Assembly (NCBI GenBank): GCA_033220425.1
Contig: CM065650.1
Coordinates: 4,526,001 to 4,590,000 of the forward strand
From: Lepraria neglecta
Lineage: Eukaryota > Ascomycota > Lecanoromycetes > Lecanorales > Stereocaulaceae
Reading direction: 5' to 3'
DNA length: 64,000 nucleotides
The notes under the pieces: model-generated
Database searches by the model: none
What the model was told of the DNA's origin: nothing
The model's input: the letters and a program-made list of their open reading frames with translations, nothing else
Part shown: in pieces, positions 10,278 to 22,709 of the stretch
How the letters are laid out: every line of letters starts with the position of its first letter
Numbering within the stretch: the stretch's first letter is position 1
Made by a program: the position numbers and the translations under genes

Positions 10278-13200
10278 TCACGGTGTAGGACTCCCCTGTC
10301 CTCCGCCCAATCCCTTCAACTTACTAAAACTAAGCTTCAGCTTCGGCTTGCTCGGCTCGCCACCAACGCTGCCCTCACGACTAGCCGGCGCGCTATCCAC
10401 GCTTAACGCAGAAGACGGTTTTTGCAGCGCCGATCTCTTTGGCCCTCCGAATTTGAGTTTGAGAGGTGGTCCCATGGCATGTGCAGGGATGCTGTTCTCG
10501 CGCTTGATGGATGGCTGAGGAGCGGGCTGTGAGGGAGGTAGAAGTTTTGGACGTTTCGGCATGGGAGTAGTGCGTATTCGAGAAGAAGGGGAAAAGAGGA
10601 CTTTGCCTTTGCCAATTTTCTTACAAGTCCAATAGCGCGGGTATTTGAGGGCGACGACCATGCTTGTTTCAGGGGTGTAGAGGAGGTCGCATATGTCGAG
10701 TAGGTCGCCCATTTGTTGGAGGGAGAGGGTTGGTGAGGTGATGGCGTTCCAGATCTCGGTCTTCAGTACGAGGTTTGAGGATAGTTCATCTTTCAGGGCG
10801 TTTAGCGCGCCGAGGACTGTTTGTTTCCGGGCCAGATCAGCCTGGCGGGCTTCGGTAGATGATTCTTGCTCGATGACGAGACCATCTTCTTGAGATTCTT
10901 GGGCTTTCGCAACTTCCAGGTGCTCGCCGATAGCAGTAGCGCCAAGCGTCCTGCCGAGAATGTGGACCATGTGTTCTCGTACGTACGATGAAGGATCTGT
11001 GCCGAGAACGAACAGGAACCATCGAAGGATGGCATCATTCTTGACCATGCCGAGGGTCATTAGGTTTTCAAAAGCTTTCAGCCGTAGATATTCCGAAGTC
11101 CCGTCAGGAGTATACTGCAGGAAGTCTGCCGGTCTGATGTTAATGATGCCAGCTTTGGCCAGTATTCGCTTGCAGTCCAAAGCAGTGGTCGAGAGTATGT
11201 TATGATAAGAGGGTATCCATTCATCGATCCGTCGATATCGGTCAATCTCATCCAGGCATGCGTTATGGAAGTTTTCGTTGTCACCGTCATCCTCAAAATC
11301 ATCAAACGCGCGGACGGTGGGTGAAGGTCGTACAGCTAGAGCCTCGGCCAAAGCTCTCATGAGAGTAGCGAGATAATGGCAATCCGAGTACTACTGCCAG
11401 TCAGATCTGCATCCGCATGAGGCCATGTAGAAATCTCACCTCATTGTTCGAGTTGTCGTTGAATTTCAACTTCTCGAACAACCAAGTCCTCACACTAAGA
11501 GGACTTTTACCACTTGCGTTGCGGATCCTTGCAATAGCTTGGGAAATTGCGCATTGTATGTAATATGACGTCCGGTCAGAAAAGTCATTTGAGCGAGTCA
11601 TTGATGAATCGCTGTAGCAGAAAAACTCCTTGAAAGCCTTCTCGAGATGGCGTTGACCGATCCATTTAAACTCGTCCATAGCATTCCTTGTCAAAGCTTC
11701 TGCTGCTGCTGTACGGATGCCGTGGAAATATCGCTGGTCCATCAACGTGCGAATAAGTATCGTCGAGACCAAAGGGTGGGGTCTCACTCCTGCAATCCAT
11801 TGAATTGACTTGTAATGTTAGAAGTTGTGTCTTTTACAGGTTAAATATGACTCACCTCGTATTGAGCAACGACATCCCTGTCTTGTTGTAGCTGGGAAAC
11901 CCACATATAAGACTGCATTTGGACTGTCATTTTGCAGATCCACTCGAAGTCTGCATCCATTCTGATCCATTCGTAAGACTCTTGGCTCATCCTGTCCTCG
12001 TCATCCTTGCTCCAGTCTGCGAGATCCCAATCCTTCACCTCTTCTTCCGACTGTAACACATCACCTAGAGAATATAGGAGGATATCGTCGTTAGCACCAG
12101 GGGTGTAATCATTGCCCGCAACGGCTGCAGTTCTCTCTTTCTGTCGTCGACTGCGTTTTAGCCGTTTGTATTTAGTGTTGTAGGGGATGTCGAATGTCGT
12201 CTTGGCTTCCTTAATCTCAATGATATGTTCGTAGGGTGTTCCATCGGCTTCATGGATACGTATTGTCATTGGACCCTGTTCAACTGTCAGCAGCCATTCC
12301 ATGAAGGTCCCATAATACACACAGTGAAGGTCGTTTGGACTTGACCGGCATAGACCATGTTTTGATCTTCCTTGACGTCTCGCATAAAAGTGGTGCTTTC
12401 CAGATCCCGACTCTTTGGGTTCTCAGATTGGAATTGTGTGATCTGCATTTCCACGACGAGTTTCTTCTTGTTAAATCTTTGAGCGACTCGAAATCGAGGG
12501 CAGCCAGCGCCTTCGACCCATTGTGCAAAGAAGTTGTCTAATTTCATGTGTCCTAATTTCTCGCAGACTTTGATGAATGTCGAAGAGTCCAGGGCACCAT
12601 TGGGCAGGTCGCCGATCCTGGCATTCAGGAATATTCTGGAGATAATACGCGAGAGCCCGGATGAGCCGCCAGCTTTCGTGAGCCTTCGATCCAAGATGAA
12701 TAGCACAAGCGGTGCTTTGAGCTCCATGAAATCCAGCTCTGAAGGGTCCAGAGTGATCAAAGGCCCAGTGTCCAATAACGACGGACGGTCAACATCAAGC
12801 TCAACGACTCGATCCGATGCTCTTTTCTGGTTGTAGCGGTACTCATTGTTGCCAGATAACTTCTTCATGAATATGTCGGTCATGAAGTATGCTATGCCGA
12901 TGACCACCCAGAAGTCCATAGGATCTTTGGGCACGACGTTGATGCCCATCCATTGGACAGCGAGAGCATGGACCAGCTGGCGGCTGACTCGGTCTAGAGG
13001 CTCTATAATTTCTTCCGGAAACAGTAAACGATTGCTGCAGATTGACAACGATCCTGTGTCAAGAATGTCGGAGGATATGTCGTCCACGAAGCAAAGCTTG
13101 TAATTTGAGAATGGGTAAGAGCCGTAAGTCAAGGCGAAGAAGTCAATGGCCTAGCGCGCCGTCAGTATCGACAGGATCAATTCATATCTCAGTAACTCTA

Positions 13201-14384
13201 CCTTTGCTAAGGGAAGGCATGTGTTCTTAGTTTCATCAATTCTGCCAGGTAAGCAGAACCCATGGACAGGAACAGCGTTCTGTCCAAGCCTTTCATCTTC
13301 ATCACTTTCGCGAAATTCGGCTAAGTCAACATGTTCGAAGGGTCCAATAGCAAAACCAACATGCTGTGCTGAGATAGCCGTCATGCATGTAAAAGAGGTG
13401 GTCTTCTTCGTGGGGTCCCGAGGGTCCACAATCTGTAGCGATCAGCACAAATCAACAACAGTAATCCAGGTTCCTCACTTCGTCGGTCATATCACCTGTG
13501 CAGATCACGGCTAGATCCAGAGCCTTGTCTTCATCACTGAAATTGTTATATTTATCACTTGTGTTTGGACCATGGTGATCTCCATTGACGCCGTTTACAT
13601 GGGGTTGGCCATTTGAGCTTGAGGTGCTGCGCAGAGCATCTCCAATTGTTTTCTGGCATTTGATTGCTATCTCCCATGTACAACGCGCAGTGAGGTCATC
13701 TGTGCAGGGAAAGAGGCAGCACGCAGCACCGGGTGATAGAGAATTTGTAGAGTACGCATGAGGATATCGTAGATCTCCTTCCTCCCAGCCAACGAAGTTC
13801 ATCCCATCTCGGATTCTTTTGACTACGTATTCTACACTGAGTGTGATCGGAGTGAAACGGGCTGTCTGCTCGACTCCGGTCCGAGTGCTCTGGGTAAAAT
13901 CGATAGTAGTGATAGACCCATCCCTCGAATCTCTTTTGCTGCTTCCCAATGTTTTTGACAAGAGTATGCCTTGCGCTTCCTCTGAGAACGGGTCCAACTC
14001 ATCTATCTTGAGGCTTTTAGGCAGGTGTATCAACAGCTCTTGTTCCGGCGGATCTTTGAGTTGGCCCTCCACCCTTTGTTGTAGCATATGGTATTGATGA
14101 GCGCCGGCTTTCCATGGAAGCGTCGCTCGACTGTAGGGGTCCTCGTAATTGGCACCAGCGCAGGGTTTGCTGTTCACAGACACACGCGTGAGGGCGCATT
14201 GTCGACAGTTGAGTCGGATGACTTTCAGGTCTTTGGAGTGAGGATTGAGAGTGATGTCTGTGCGACCTTTCAGGCTCCGTGTTGGAAGGTCAATGTCAAG
14301 CTCGACTCTCTGGTGAGAGATCGAAAAGCCCAGCTCAGGTGCCTGTGGGCTTGGGGGCTGTGGGGGCTCTAGGGGCGGCGCCAT
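10278..14384 (-). CDS. TAF2: TFIID subunit TAF2
   Basis: Six exons: 14384-13479, 13432-13202, 13150-12323, 12275-11856, 11808-11440 and 11390-10278. All introns are phase 0 and 46-51 nt, giving 1288 residues. The N-terminal part is an M1-aminopeptidase-like fold (FSISHQRVELDIDLPTRSLK, then GMNFVGWEEGDLRYPHAYST). Where a peptidase would have HExxH there is LVHALAVQWMG, as expected for the inactive TAF2 fold. HEAT-like helices follow (PHPLVSTILIRTLMDQRYFHG), then a basic low-complexity tail ending KLSFSKLKGLGGGQ. TAF2 contacts initiator DNA within TFIID in the nucleus. The start ATG at 14384 is the first in frame. Confidence 0.93.
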
Positions 14385-15291
14385 AGTGGCTTGCTCGTCG
14401 CTCCAAAAGAAATGAGGATTTTCTGATGGCTATCTTAGCACGGATGTCTCGTGAGGTAGCTGGGCTTCATTGTGCCTCAGCTGGTGCTACCTGCGCAACC
14501 ACCATGAGCCTGTCGGTTCGAGTCAAGGAGACACAGGTGAGCGCAAAGTCGACGGTGTTGGCAGCATAGCGTTGTAGAGGGCCACAACACGGAAAGAGCA
14601 AAGTGAGACACCTGTTCACGTGTGAAGTGATGTTTGCGGTCGAAGCTCAGCAAGTTTTGCCAAGAATCTTATCACCGAAGCTAGACCCCTTCAATTGGCC
14701 ACTCGTAGGGCTTCTGCCTGAGTACCCCTAGAGAACACCCTAGAGCTTGCCCTCCAAATGCAGCGCCGGGAGCTCCCAGGCACTAATTTGACAGCCTAAA
14801 GAGACGGCGCTCTCCAGGCGGCTTACGGGCTCTAGCTTGGCCGCTTTGCTGGAACATATGGTCCTCAGAAATCCAGGTACTTTTGACTAGCGACCATATT
14901 TCGCCTTGAGCAAAGAACACAGCCTCTTCGACTCGAAGGAATAAGTTGCCAGTCGATGGGATACTTGAATAGATGGGTCAGGAGAGGATGAATCGCAATT
15001 TATCGCATAAAGCCAGGCCTCGAAAGTTTTCTGCACATGGGAACTGAGAGAATTGCTACTTCATCTAAGTTGAAATTATGGAAACATGAACGCCAGCTGC
15101 TTCCAGCTATAGGATGTCTACCTTGAAACACCATTCTAGGCTTTACAGACAGATCTTCATAACATTTGCCAAGATAGAATGTCAGCAATCTCCGACAACA
15201 GCATTGAGGCCGAGGTGTCCTCACTGATATCATCTTCCACGTGTAACCCCCCAACACCAAGGGCAAGTTTACGCAGAGTATCATATCAAGT
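14385..15291. other. TAF2 upstream region, no gene seen
   Basis: About 900 bp hold the TAF2 promoter and unassigned sequence. A perfect 10-bp palindrome GGGAGCTCCC lies near 14768, and short CCCTAGAG-type repeats flank it at 14725-14745. The minus-strand frame over 15000-15284 has no recognisable domain. Confidence 0.35.
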
Positions 15292-17791
15292 CTACCTCGT
15301 TGGCTTCACTCCATCAGCTAGAATTGGTGGGCCTGCTGTTTCTGCATTATTGGCCGGAATTGGTAGGCTTGCAGTTCTCTTACATTTTCGCCCATGTCCA
15401 CTGTAGACTGGTCGATTCGTTACGCCATAGTCGCCATGGCACAATAAAAAAAGTTGCTTTATATTTATCGACGTTGGTCGCGGATCAATAATACTGGCTG
15501 GGAGACCTGAAGGAGTCTCAGATACTGGCGGAGTCGGCGAAGCTGGAGGGAGAGGCGGAGGTGTTGATGATGTTGATGGAGTAGGTTGCGGTGGTATGAC
15601 ACTTGGACCTGGTGGAATTGAACTATCGGTTGGACTTGGTGGGTTCGATGCAGCAGTGAAGGTTGGGGAAGGATCCTCTGTCGAAGAAGACGTTGGGGCC
15701 ACGTCAGGCTGACCCTGGTCGAAACCCAAGTACCAGTTCCCACAATTCCAAGTGATTTGTTCTCCGATCTGTTGTGACGGACCCGTTGAACCTGTGAGAA
15801 TATCGCTATCAGTATACGTATTCTTAGAGCTTGTGAAGAATTCGAGAGTACTTACATCCAGAGGTGATGCTATGGAAAATTGTGTTACAATCTCGCCCAG
15901 CGTTCTGGGTTGGAGACTGGTTTTGCGGGCAACTTCCCGTGTCATCCCAGGACAGCGTCAAACGTATGTTTGCAATAGAGGGTTCACCAGCAAAAACCTG
16001 GGAGACAGGGTCGGATCCGGGAGACACCGTCTGATTGAAATCCGTACAGAAGGTTCCAATCGCTGTAACGGCATAATCAACATCGAAACCCCCATCCGGC
16101 ACGGGAAGACAAGACGGTGAGGGGAATGGCGGTGGTGGAGGTGGGGGTGCCGTGGAAGAGGACGGAGGTGTTACTGTGGAGGATGTTGCGTCCGATCCGG
16201 TTGATGTCATGGAACCAAAATTCAAGATCAAGCGCAGACGCTAATTTCGTTAGAACGTCACTATTCACACTGGCGGCAGGAAAATAGTCGAAATCACTGG
16301 GTGTTATGGTAGGGAAGCTTCCGTTGGAAGAGCTTGATCCATCATGGTTACGTCTGTGGTGGTTCCGGTAACGGAACAGCCTTCTGTCAGGTGAGTGGCT
16401 GTTGAAGTGGTTGCCGTCGTTGTAGTCTTTCCAGCCCCGTCGACGCCGTAACTAATGTAGAAAGTAGTGTCAGTCGCGGTCTTGGTTTGACACTCCTCAC
16501 TTTCACAGTTATACTCAGGCGTGCCATCTTGATGAATGGTGATCGCGGGCATAGAGCCGCGTTTGAAACCCGGGGTTGGGTTGATTGTGCCTGGTGGATA
16601 TATTCCCGGAGACAGATCGAGTTGGATTCCACAAAGAGCGCATCCGGATCCACAGAAGAACTGGTAAGAATTAGTGAGAAAACAGCTTCTCATTATGTCT
16701 TATGGATGCTTACAAAACAGTGCGAATGCGCAAAGGTCGTGGGTGCCCATGGTAATTGGTATATCCGTCTTCGGTAACACCTGTAGTCACGCTCGTAACG
16801 AGTACCGGAGTAGTTGTTGTGGAGACCGTGAACAGTGAGGCTTTCTCATCCATTCGGGGTCTTTACTTTGGGATGTAATTTGGCTCACTACATCTAGCGC
16901 CGTTGCGCCAGGGCCAGTACTAGTGGAGACTTGAGCTGGCATGAAAATTGTCTGAGACCCCGTGGACGAAGTCTGCATATGTAGCAGTGCAGCTGGAGGA
17001 TACATAGGGGGTGTTAGATCGGACCACCCGCCGATAGTCATAGGGACAACTGAGAGGCTTGGACCAATCATTAAGGTAGTGGAAGTTGTCTGAGGTATTT
17101 TGATACCTGTCAAAGAGGAGAATGTAGTTGGTACAAAGGTCTGGACCACTGTCGAGCCTCCAACCACCGACGTAATAACAGTTGCGTCAGGCGGTAGAAC
17201 GCTTTATGGGGCACTCGCCTCTGATGAAACACCTGGCGGCGAACCTAAGACAGTAATAGTACCCACGACGAGAGTGCCAGATGATCCAAGGGAGATTGCA
17301 TCATCACCAACTGTAACGAGGGGACCATCGGGCGATACAGTGACTGGTGGTGCCCCTGGAGATGGGGTGACAACCGGTCGGGTCCGCTGTCACTATCTGG
17401 CTGCCGAGACTTAGAATGGGCTGCGGACAACCGGAAGAACTTGTGCCGGTATTGGGAAAAAGAACACCACCAGTATCTATTCCTAATGGTTGGGTGTTGG
17501 CGGCGTTGTTTGCTGTACCAATGATACCGTTTCCGGTGGGAAAGAGGGGTTGCCTCGGGTGGTAGCACTCTGGAAGTTCCCTATACCAGTGCCAATAATC
17601 CTACTTCCTGGTAGAGAGAGTAGAGACGAAGGGAACGAGGATGGTACATGGACGAATGCGGTTGGGAGTGCGTTGATTTGGCCGTCGGTCCGCTGAGTTA
17701 CCGAATTGGCGGACACACTTTCGCAAGAATGACAAAGGTTCCGAGGCGAGCAAGGGTACAGAAGGGGACTGGCTGAAACATGTTGACACAA
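15292..17791 (-). pseudogene. secreted Thr/Ser/Pro-rich surface protein with chitinase-type C-terminal module, decayed
   Basis: Segments in consistent order but different frames run down the minus strand. First comes a Gly/Ser-rich part with VTVGDDAISLGSSGTLVVG near 17300-17230. Then come GCALCGIQLDLSPG near 16620 and a Thr-rich CSVTGTTT segment of the kind following fungal GH18 chitinase domains. Next is a Cys module (FCTDFNQTVSPGSDPVSQVF, then DCNTIFHSITSGC) and, after a normal 65-nt intron near 15860-15796, a Pro-rich tail. This architecture suits a wall-associated chitinase-like or adhesin-like protein. No GH18 catalytic domain is visible, so the N-terminal half may be missing. Several frame changes and at least one stop suggest a broken gene, although some could be unrecognised introns. 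Confidence 0.5.
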
Positions 17792-17929
17792 TCATAGGTC
17801 TGCAGTCACAACAAATTGTCGATGAAATAAGATTTATGGCTGATTTATGATTTTCTGGCAGAAGTTGGAAATGACCTAGCCGCAAATATCAACAACCAAC
17901 AAACCGAACTTGACTATTACTGCGACGAT

Positions 17930-18950
17930 GAATGACTGAAGGACGAAAACCCAGATGGAGATAGGAGAGGTAAGTTAATCGTGTTGTCAGATAAATTCGA
18001 GACTTACAAAGCTTTCTAGGTGTCCCTATATACTGGGATGGTCGAACCACTAGCAACCCTACACCTGAGTGGACTGATGCTGGTACGATTTGTCGCGAAT
18101 CCCCTACTGGTCCAGGTCCTACAAACCTTCAGGGCAAATTATTCAGGTTTACCACCCATGGTTTAAGAATATATCTGTAGACGTGATGATGATATGCCTC
18201 GTGTCATTCGCCGCTTGGAAGGCGTCTCCTCAGTTGACGGCAGAGAGAGCAACGAAGTTTGACGCTGGGCAAAAGATTCTGGACGATTTTGCTAGAGGCG
18301 CTTCTGGAATACTCATGATCCATGAGCTTACACATACAGCCCATATGGTAGGAGAAAGCTTTAGTAAGACATCTTCCTTGACGTCGATTGTGATGGAACC
18401 ATGATCTGACCGATACTTAAATTTAGCGCTAGATCCAGACATCCCAGAAGGCACAACAGTGGATGTTGAAGAATGTCCCCAAGAAAATCTTTCTTCCGGG
18501 AATTATAGGTGGTGGGGCGTCCCAGCAGTAGCCAGCAAGAATAACAGGGAAAACCAAAAGGTCGCTATCAAAGCTGCAGGTGAGATGTTTGTTGTTTTCT
18601 CCAAGAAGAGATTGTGCTGATGAAAGTTTTCCATAAGAAAATATCGCGTATTATACAGCCGGTGAGTTCTTACTTGAAATATCCAAACGAACTGCTACTA
18701 ATGAGCACGACAACACAGCGCTATTTCTTGATAAGAACTACTGGGCTACGGGCCTCGCTGCAGACGGCCCTAATTTCGAACTGACAAGCCTCATAGCCTT
18801 TGAGTATCTTAGGTGGTTGGCGATGGGTATTCAGAGGGAATGTGAGCGAAAGCGAGCAGCAATCGCGTCCAGAGAGATTGCAGCAGGATGGAGGAGGGTA
18901 CTATCTGACTATTGACCCAACACCAGTGTAAAATGCGTTTCGATCGCAGT
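17930..18950 (+). pseudogene. deuterolysin-like/lysine-specific metallo-endopeptidase remnant
   Basis: A plus-strand stretch reads GVPIYWDGRTTSNPTPEWTD in one frame. In another frame LTAERATKFDAGQKILDDFA leads into MIHELTHTAHMVG, which contains the zinc-binding HExxH motif. Downstream, after intron-like gaps, come IAYYTALFLDKNYW-type segments like the Asn-Ala-Asp-x-Tyr region that follows the zinc site in fungal M35-type peptidases. The pieces do not join into one frame with splice sites I trust. A secreted peptidase gene in decay is the simplest reading, and an intact but heavily spliced gene is possible. Confidence 0.45.
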
Positions 18951-19177
18951 GTTAGATTCTAATGGAGCATCAGACGGCGTTCGGGAGCTACGAGAGCCAT
19001 AACTTTGGACTTTTCCGACTTCCTCACGATAGTACATGAATACCCCCATGGTCGAACACAAGAATTTTTCTCGCCAGTTCCAGTTACGGTCGCCAACCTG
19101 AGCTGCTACTGCTTTATCCTGAGCTGAGGGTAAAGAAGCCTGAACTAAGGCTGAGCGTACCTGTACAAGGAGTCGGG

Positions 19178-19690
19178 CTATTTCCGGCCCTCTGTCGGCT
19201 TTCTTAAGGGCCTATTTTTGGCCCCCTTACCTCGGCTATACTTACTAGAATAGGGGGGTTTCAACTCCGCTTCCGGTCTAGCCTTGGTCCAGAGACATAG
19301 CGCCATCTCCCATGCTCGCAATTGTGGTATCCTCGGTGTGCAATAGCCTGGTCGACTTGTTGCTTTCTGACCACTCCCAGCGCGAGGTAGATCACGAGCG
19401 ATGACTTTGTTAGTAAGGAAAAAACGCATAAACTCCCCTTGCAGTCCTGACATATCGACCACGTTTGTCCAGGTTGTGCATGCAATCGCCAAGCCGGTGG
19501 CTCCTACGGCTTGGATTCCACCTGCAGCCGCTCCTCCCATTGCCGCACTCTGACACCAGGCGAACAGGCTACCTGCCTCGACCAACCCGAGTGATGCCTG
19601 CCAAGACGCGGCTGCTGTGCCGGCTGCAGGTCCCAATGCTTCAAATCCAGCTGCGCCGAGTACAGGTACCGTTATAACCGATCTTTCAGC
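19178..19690 (-). CDS. IFI6/IFI27-like (ISG12-type) Gly/Ala-rich membrane domain
   Basis: The open frame contains VPVLGAAGFEALGPAAGTAA followed by GSLFAWCQSAAMGGAAAGG and AVGATGLAIACTTW. This is the pattern of the interferon-induced 6-16 / ISG12 family, small hydrophobic proteins that insert in membranes and occur in some fungi. There is no ATG upstream of the domain in this frame. The frame opens inside the last codons of the FHA-kinase, offset from it. It may be the tail of a kinase fusion joined by alternative splicing or separated by a frame change, or a truncated neighbour. The C-terminal 70 residues are basic and of no recognised family. Confidence 0.5.
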   Translation of the reverse strand, partial: AERSVITVPVLGAAGFEALGPAAGTAAASWQASLGLVEAGSLFAWCQSAAMGGAAAGGIQAVGATGLAIACTTWTNVVDMSGLQGEFMRFFLTNKVIARDLPRAGSGQKATSRPGYCTPRIPQLRAWEMALCLWTKARPEAELKPPYSSKYSRGKGAKNRPLRKPTEGRK

Positions 19691-21314
19691 AGAGCTCTCT
19701 TGCCCCTTGCAGCTTCTGCAGGATCGTCATATCTTCGATCCTGCTCTAGCGCTATTGGAAGCCAGCACTTATGCTCCAGAGCCTGTTCGGCCGACCACCG
19801 ATCCTGAGGCCTCCATACGAGCAGCTTCGAGACCAGGTCGACAAGAGGCTCGCCGTCAGTTCCCCTGACGTAGGAAGCACGTAGAGTCCTGAGAATCGAT
19901 GTGAGCTGATCCTGCGTGATCTTCGAATACCCTGGGGGCTTGTAACCTAGGACTTCCGCGATTGCATACCCGTAAGCCCACGTGTCAATCTTTGCCGTGT
20001 AGGGACCGTCCCTGGCTACCGTCCAGACTTCAGGCGCTAAAGTGTAGATTGGGCCAATTGTCGTGACTTTGGACGTCATTGCTTCGACGGCTTTGCCGTA
20101 ATCGCAGAGCGCAGCGCGAGGAGGGTCGTTAGACATAATGAGCATGTTTTTCGGCCTGATGTCGCGATGCATAATTCCCATGGCATGTAAAGTCTTGAGG
20201 CCTTCGAGTGGTTCTTTGAGAAAGTGCAACTTCGCCGGTCGTGGAATGCTCATGTTTCCCCAAAATCCTCCCGTGAAATCCGAGATTGCGCTGGGCATGA
20301 AAAGGAAGAACCTCTCCAAGCCACAGCAGATTTCAGGACGGCCGTGCTCACACATCGCGCTTAAAGTCGGAAGTAGGCCAGGCGCATTCTAAAGTGTGTC
20401 AGGAACATCATATACAAGGCTCTGTTTATACATACCGTAAAGCGTGTCCCCATGCTCACCTCTGCCAAAACCTCAGACTTATTCCTTGCTTTGATTCGCA
20501 GCTCTTTTATGGCCACTAAATCGCCTGTCTTAGTATCGAGTCCCCGGGTGATCCAACCAAATGCACCGGATCCTCGCGTTTCGAGTTCAAGGTACCGTCC
20601 CCTCAGAACGTAACTGTCGCCGGGCATCCTCTGCAGTGGTCTTATCTTAAACTCATTGTTCCCTGGTAGCTGTGCTTTAAGGAACCTGTCCCTTTTCTCA
20701 AAGTATAACATTCTGTACTTCTCCTCCACCGTATGCTCCAGCTCATACTCACACATGCCCGCCCGGATCCTTGTCGAGGGTTCGTATACAAGGTGCTCTT
20801 CGTCGTATTCCAATTTGACCCACTTGCCACCCAATCTATACTCTACTGGCGCTTTATAACTTCCTCCCTTTAACATAAGAAGTCCAGACTGTCGGTTAAA
20901 GTGGAAGATCATATGTATACTAGCAAGCGACATGCTTAGTTGATCACCGGGTTTTGATAAAAGGAGGTCTACCCCACGGTTTGCCGGTGATTTTCTGGTT
21001 CCTCGACCCACTCTCCAGCCCAGGTGAGGAAACTCTGGTTCACGTTCTTGATCGAAAGAAAGGACGAAATATCCTGAATCTTCCATTTGAAACCCCTCAG
21101 TCTCACCTTCGAGCTGGCTATCATAATCAGTGGAACTCTCCACGGGTTCATCTGACGCTGTAGGCATTTCACTGCTAACAATGTTCCGCTGCAAGAAACG
21201 CATATGGAATGTCTTATTCTCTTCGACATAAATGTAGGTTGCCGAGAACAAACGTTGTGCAATTTGATTGCGGGGTACAAGCCTGGCAAAATCGCCATTA
21301 AATATATCAGCCAT
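19672..21314 (-). CDS. FHA-domain Ser/Thr protein kinase
   Basis: Two exons, 21314-20436 and 20388-19672, join over a 47-nt phase-0 intron (GTATGT, CTGACAC, TTTAG) into 531 residues. Residues about 80-190 form an FHA-like domain (GWRVGRG, then SLASIHMIFHFN), which binds phosphothreonine in related proteins. The kinase domain shows the glycine loop GSGAFG, VAIKEL, HRDIRPKNML, the metal motif CDYG in place of DFG, and APE. The DFG-to-DYG change leaves Asp in place, so activity is plausible. The kinase lobe has an early extension of a kind common in fungal FHA-kinases of unknown role. The gene is divergent from the 198-residue gene at 21535 and runs into the ISG12-like frame downstream. Confidence 0.82.
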
Positions 21315-21534
21315 CCTAGCTTGCTCTCCGTTTTACCGTTTCATATATACATCGTTCAGAATTTCCATCCCGTAGAGATTTGTTGAAGAAGGTACATCAT
21401 ATGAACACCGCTAGTGCAAGATCGGCTTAGCTCACTTTAGGCAACTGCGGCTCTGCGACGAGTCGCCGACGACGCTAACCATAGGGCTGAAGTGGCGGGA
21501 GCACCCAACTCCGCGCCTTCACTTCCTGGCTTAC
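21315..21534. promoter_or_regulatory. divergent promoter between FHA-kinase and 198-aa gene
   Basis: Only 220 bp separate the two start codons, so the genes probably share regulatory DNA. No known operator is evident. Confidence 0.4.
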
Positions 21535-22234
21535 ATGCCAATCATCACTACTATGCCTATGACACGGGAAGAAAGCGACGCGTGGCTCATCATGCAAGGA
21601 GATACTCAAGAGAGACTCGATAGGATCCACGCAGAAGCCGACGCAATGCGCGCAAGGCTTGAGGCTGAAGGACGAGGACCTTCTACTGTTTGGGAGCCAG
21701 TCTCTTCTGATGATGAAGAATTCGAGGATATACGGCCGATGACTCCGCCTGCGTCTCCCCCGTGGGCTCCACGAGGTAAGAGCCTCACCTATCCCAAAGT
21801 GTCTTGGGATTAAGGTCTGAACTTCACAATAGGCGCCACATCTAAGGAGAATGAGTTCGTCAACATGGAGATCCAGCAGCCCAAATTGGGTGACACGCCT
21901 TTGCAAAACATTTGTCCGGCCCCCTCCACTTCACCACAATTACAGGCACGCAAAGTACAACGTCAAAGACAACGTCGAACTCTAGTGCCGGTCTCTGGGC
22001 GGTGAGTAGGAACGAGTCACTACGACTGTAGAGACTAATCATCTTAGTAGAGTTACCCGATCAAAAGCTTCGAAAGCTGCCGCCTTCTACGAACTCAATC
22101 ATGATAACAAGACCAGCCAACGCGTCTCCAGTATTGCTCCGATGAGTCCTCCAAAGTCCCCCGGCTTAAAGCAGCCAAAAAAATCATCTCCACAACAAAA
22201 ACGTCGATCCGCCTATCGAGTTCAGAAGAGATAA
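21535..22234 (+). CDS. small basic Ser/Pro-rich protein, unknown
   Basis: Three exons (21535-21775, 21833-22001, 22048-22234) join through introns of 57 and 46 nt with phases closing, giving 198 residues. The N-terminal third is a charged helix (REESDAWLIMQGDTQERLDR, then AEADAMRARLEAE) of coiled-coil type. It is followed by an acidic SSDDEEFED patch and Pro-rich TPPASPPW. The C-terminal half is basic, with QRQRQRRTL, RSKASKAAAFYE and a KPKKSSPQQKRRSAYR-like tail, suggesting a nuclear or nucleic-acid-associated protein. I do not recognise the family. The head-to-head position with the FHA-kinase could mean joint regulation. Confidence 0.7.
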
Positions 22235-22626
22235 TTTGTTGTGGAAACAACTTTTGGTTGTCTCATTCCTGAAATTTACGAGTACGCTCGTGAGGGAGAA
22301 TACTGCGTCGTCCAACCTGAAGGACTACATGTTCCGCTGACAGGCACAAAGAGAATTTGATGTTCTCCGTCGGTAGCAGGATGTTGCCCAAGACCTGGTA
22401 CTCTACACTAGACATATGGCGTTGAGGCTCGCGGGTCTTCTCTTTGGCAACATCTTCACAGGATAACCTCGAGGTAAGAGTCTGATACAAAAGTCATTGC
22501 CCTAGGCCTTGCCTGCAGCCTTGGGCATTTTAAGAGTACCCGAAGCAGGAAACCAAAGGGTAGCCAGGAGGTCTCCAGCGTAAGTTGCATTATCCGGACC
22601 CCGCCTTAGCAAGCATCCGCTTACTA
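22235..22626. other. 3' flank and left border of the transposon
   Basis: About 390 bp without a supported gene. It ends at TA 22625-22626, which I take as one copy of the transposon's target duplication. Confidence 0.4.
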
Positions 22627-22648
22627 AGGACTCAACAGCCATATAACG

Positions 22649-22666
22649 CATTCAGCCATAGAACGC
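22649..22666 (+). repeat. left inverted repeat of the Fot1/pogo element
   Basis: CATTCAGCCATAGAACGC, exact reverse complement of 24409-24426. It lies 22 bp inside the inferred end of the element. Confidence 0.85.
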
Positions 22667-22709
22667 GAAAACCACCCTTATTCTTCCAACTTATTCAACA
22701 AGAACCATA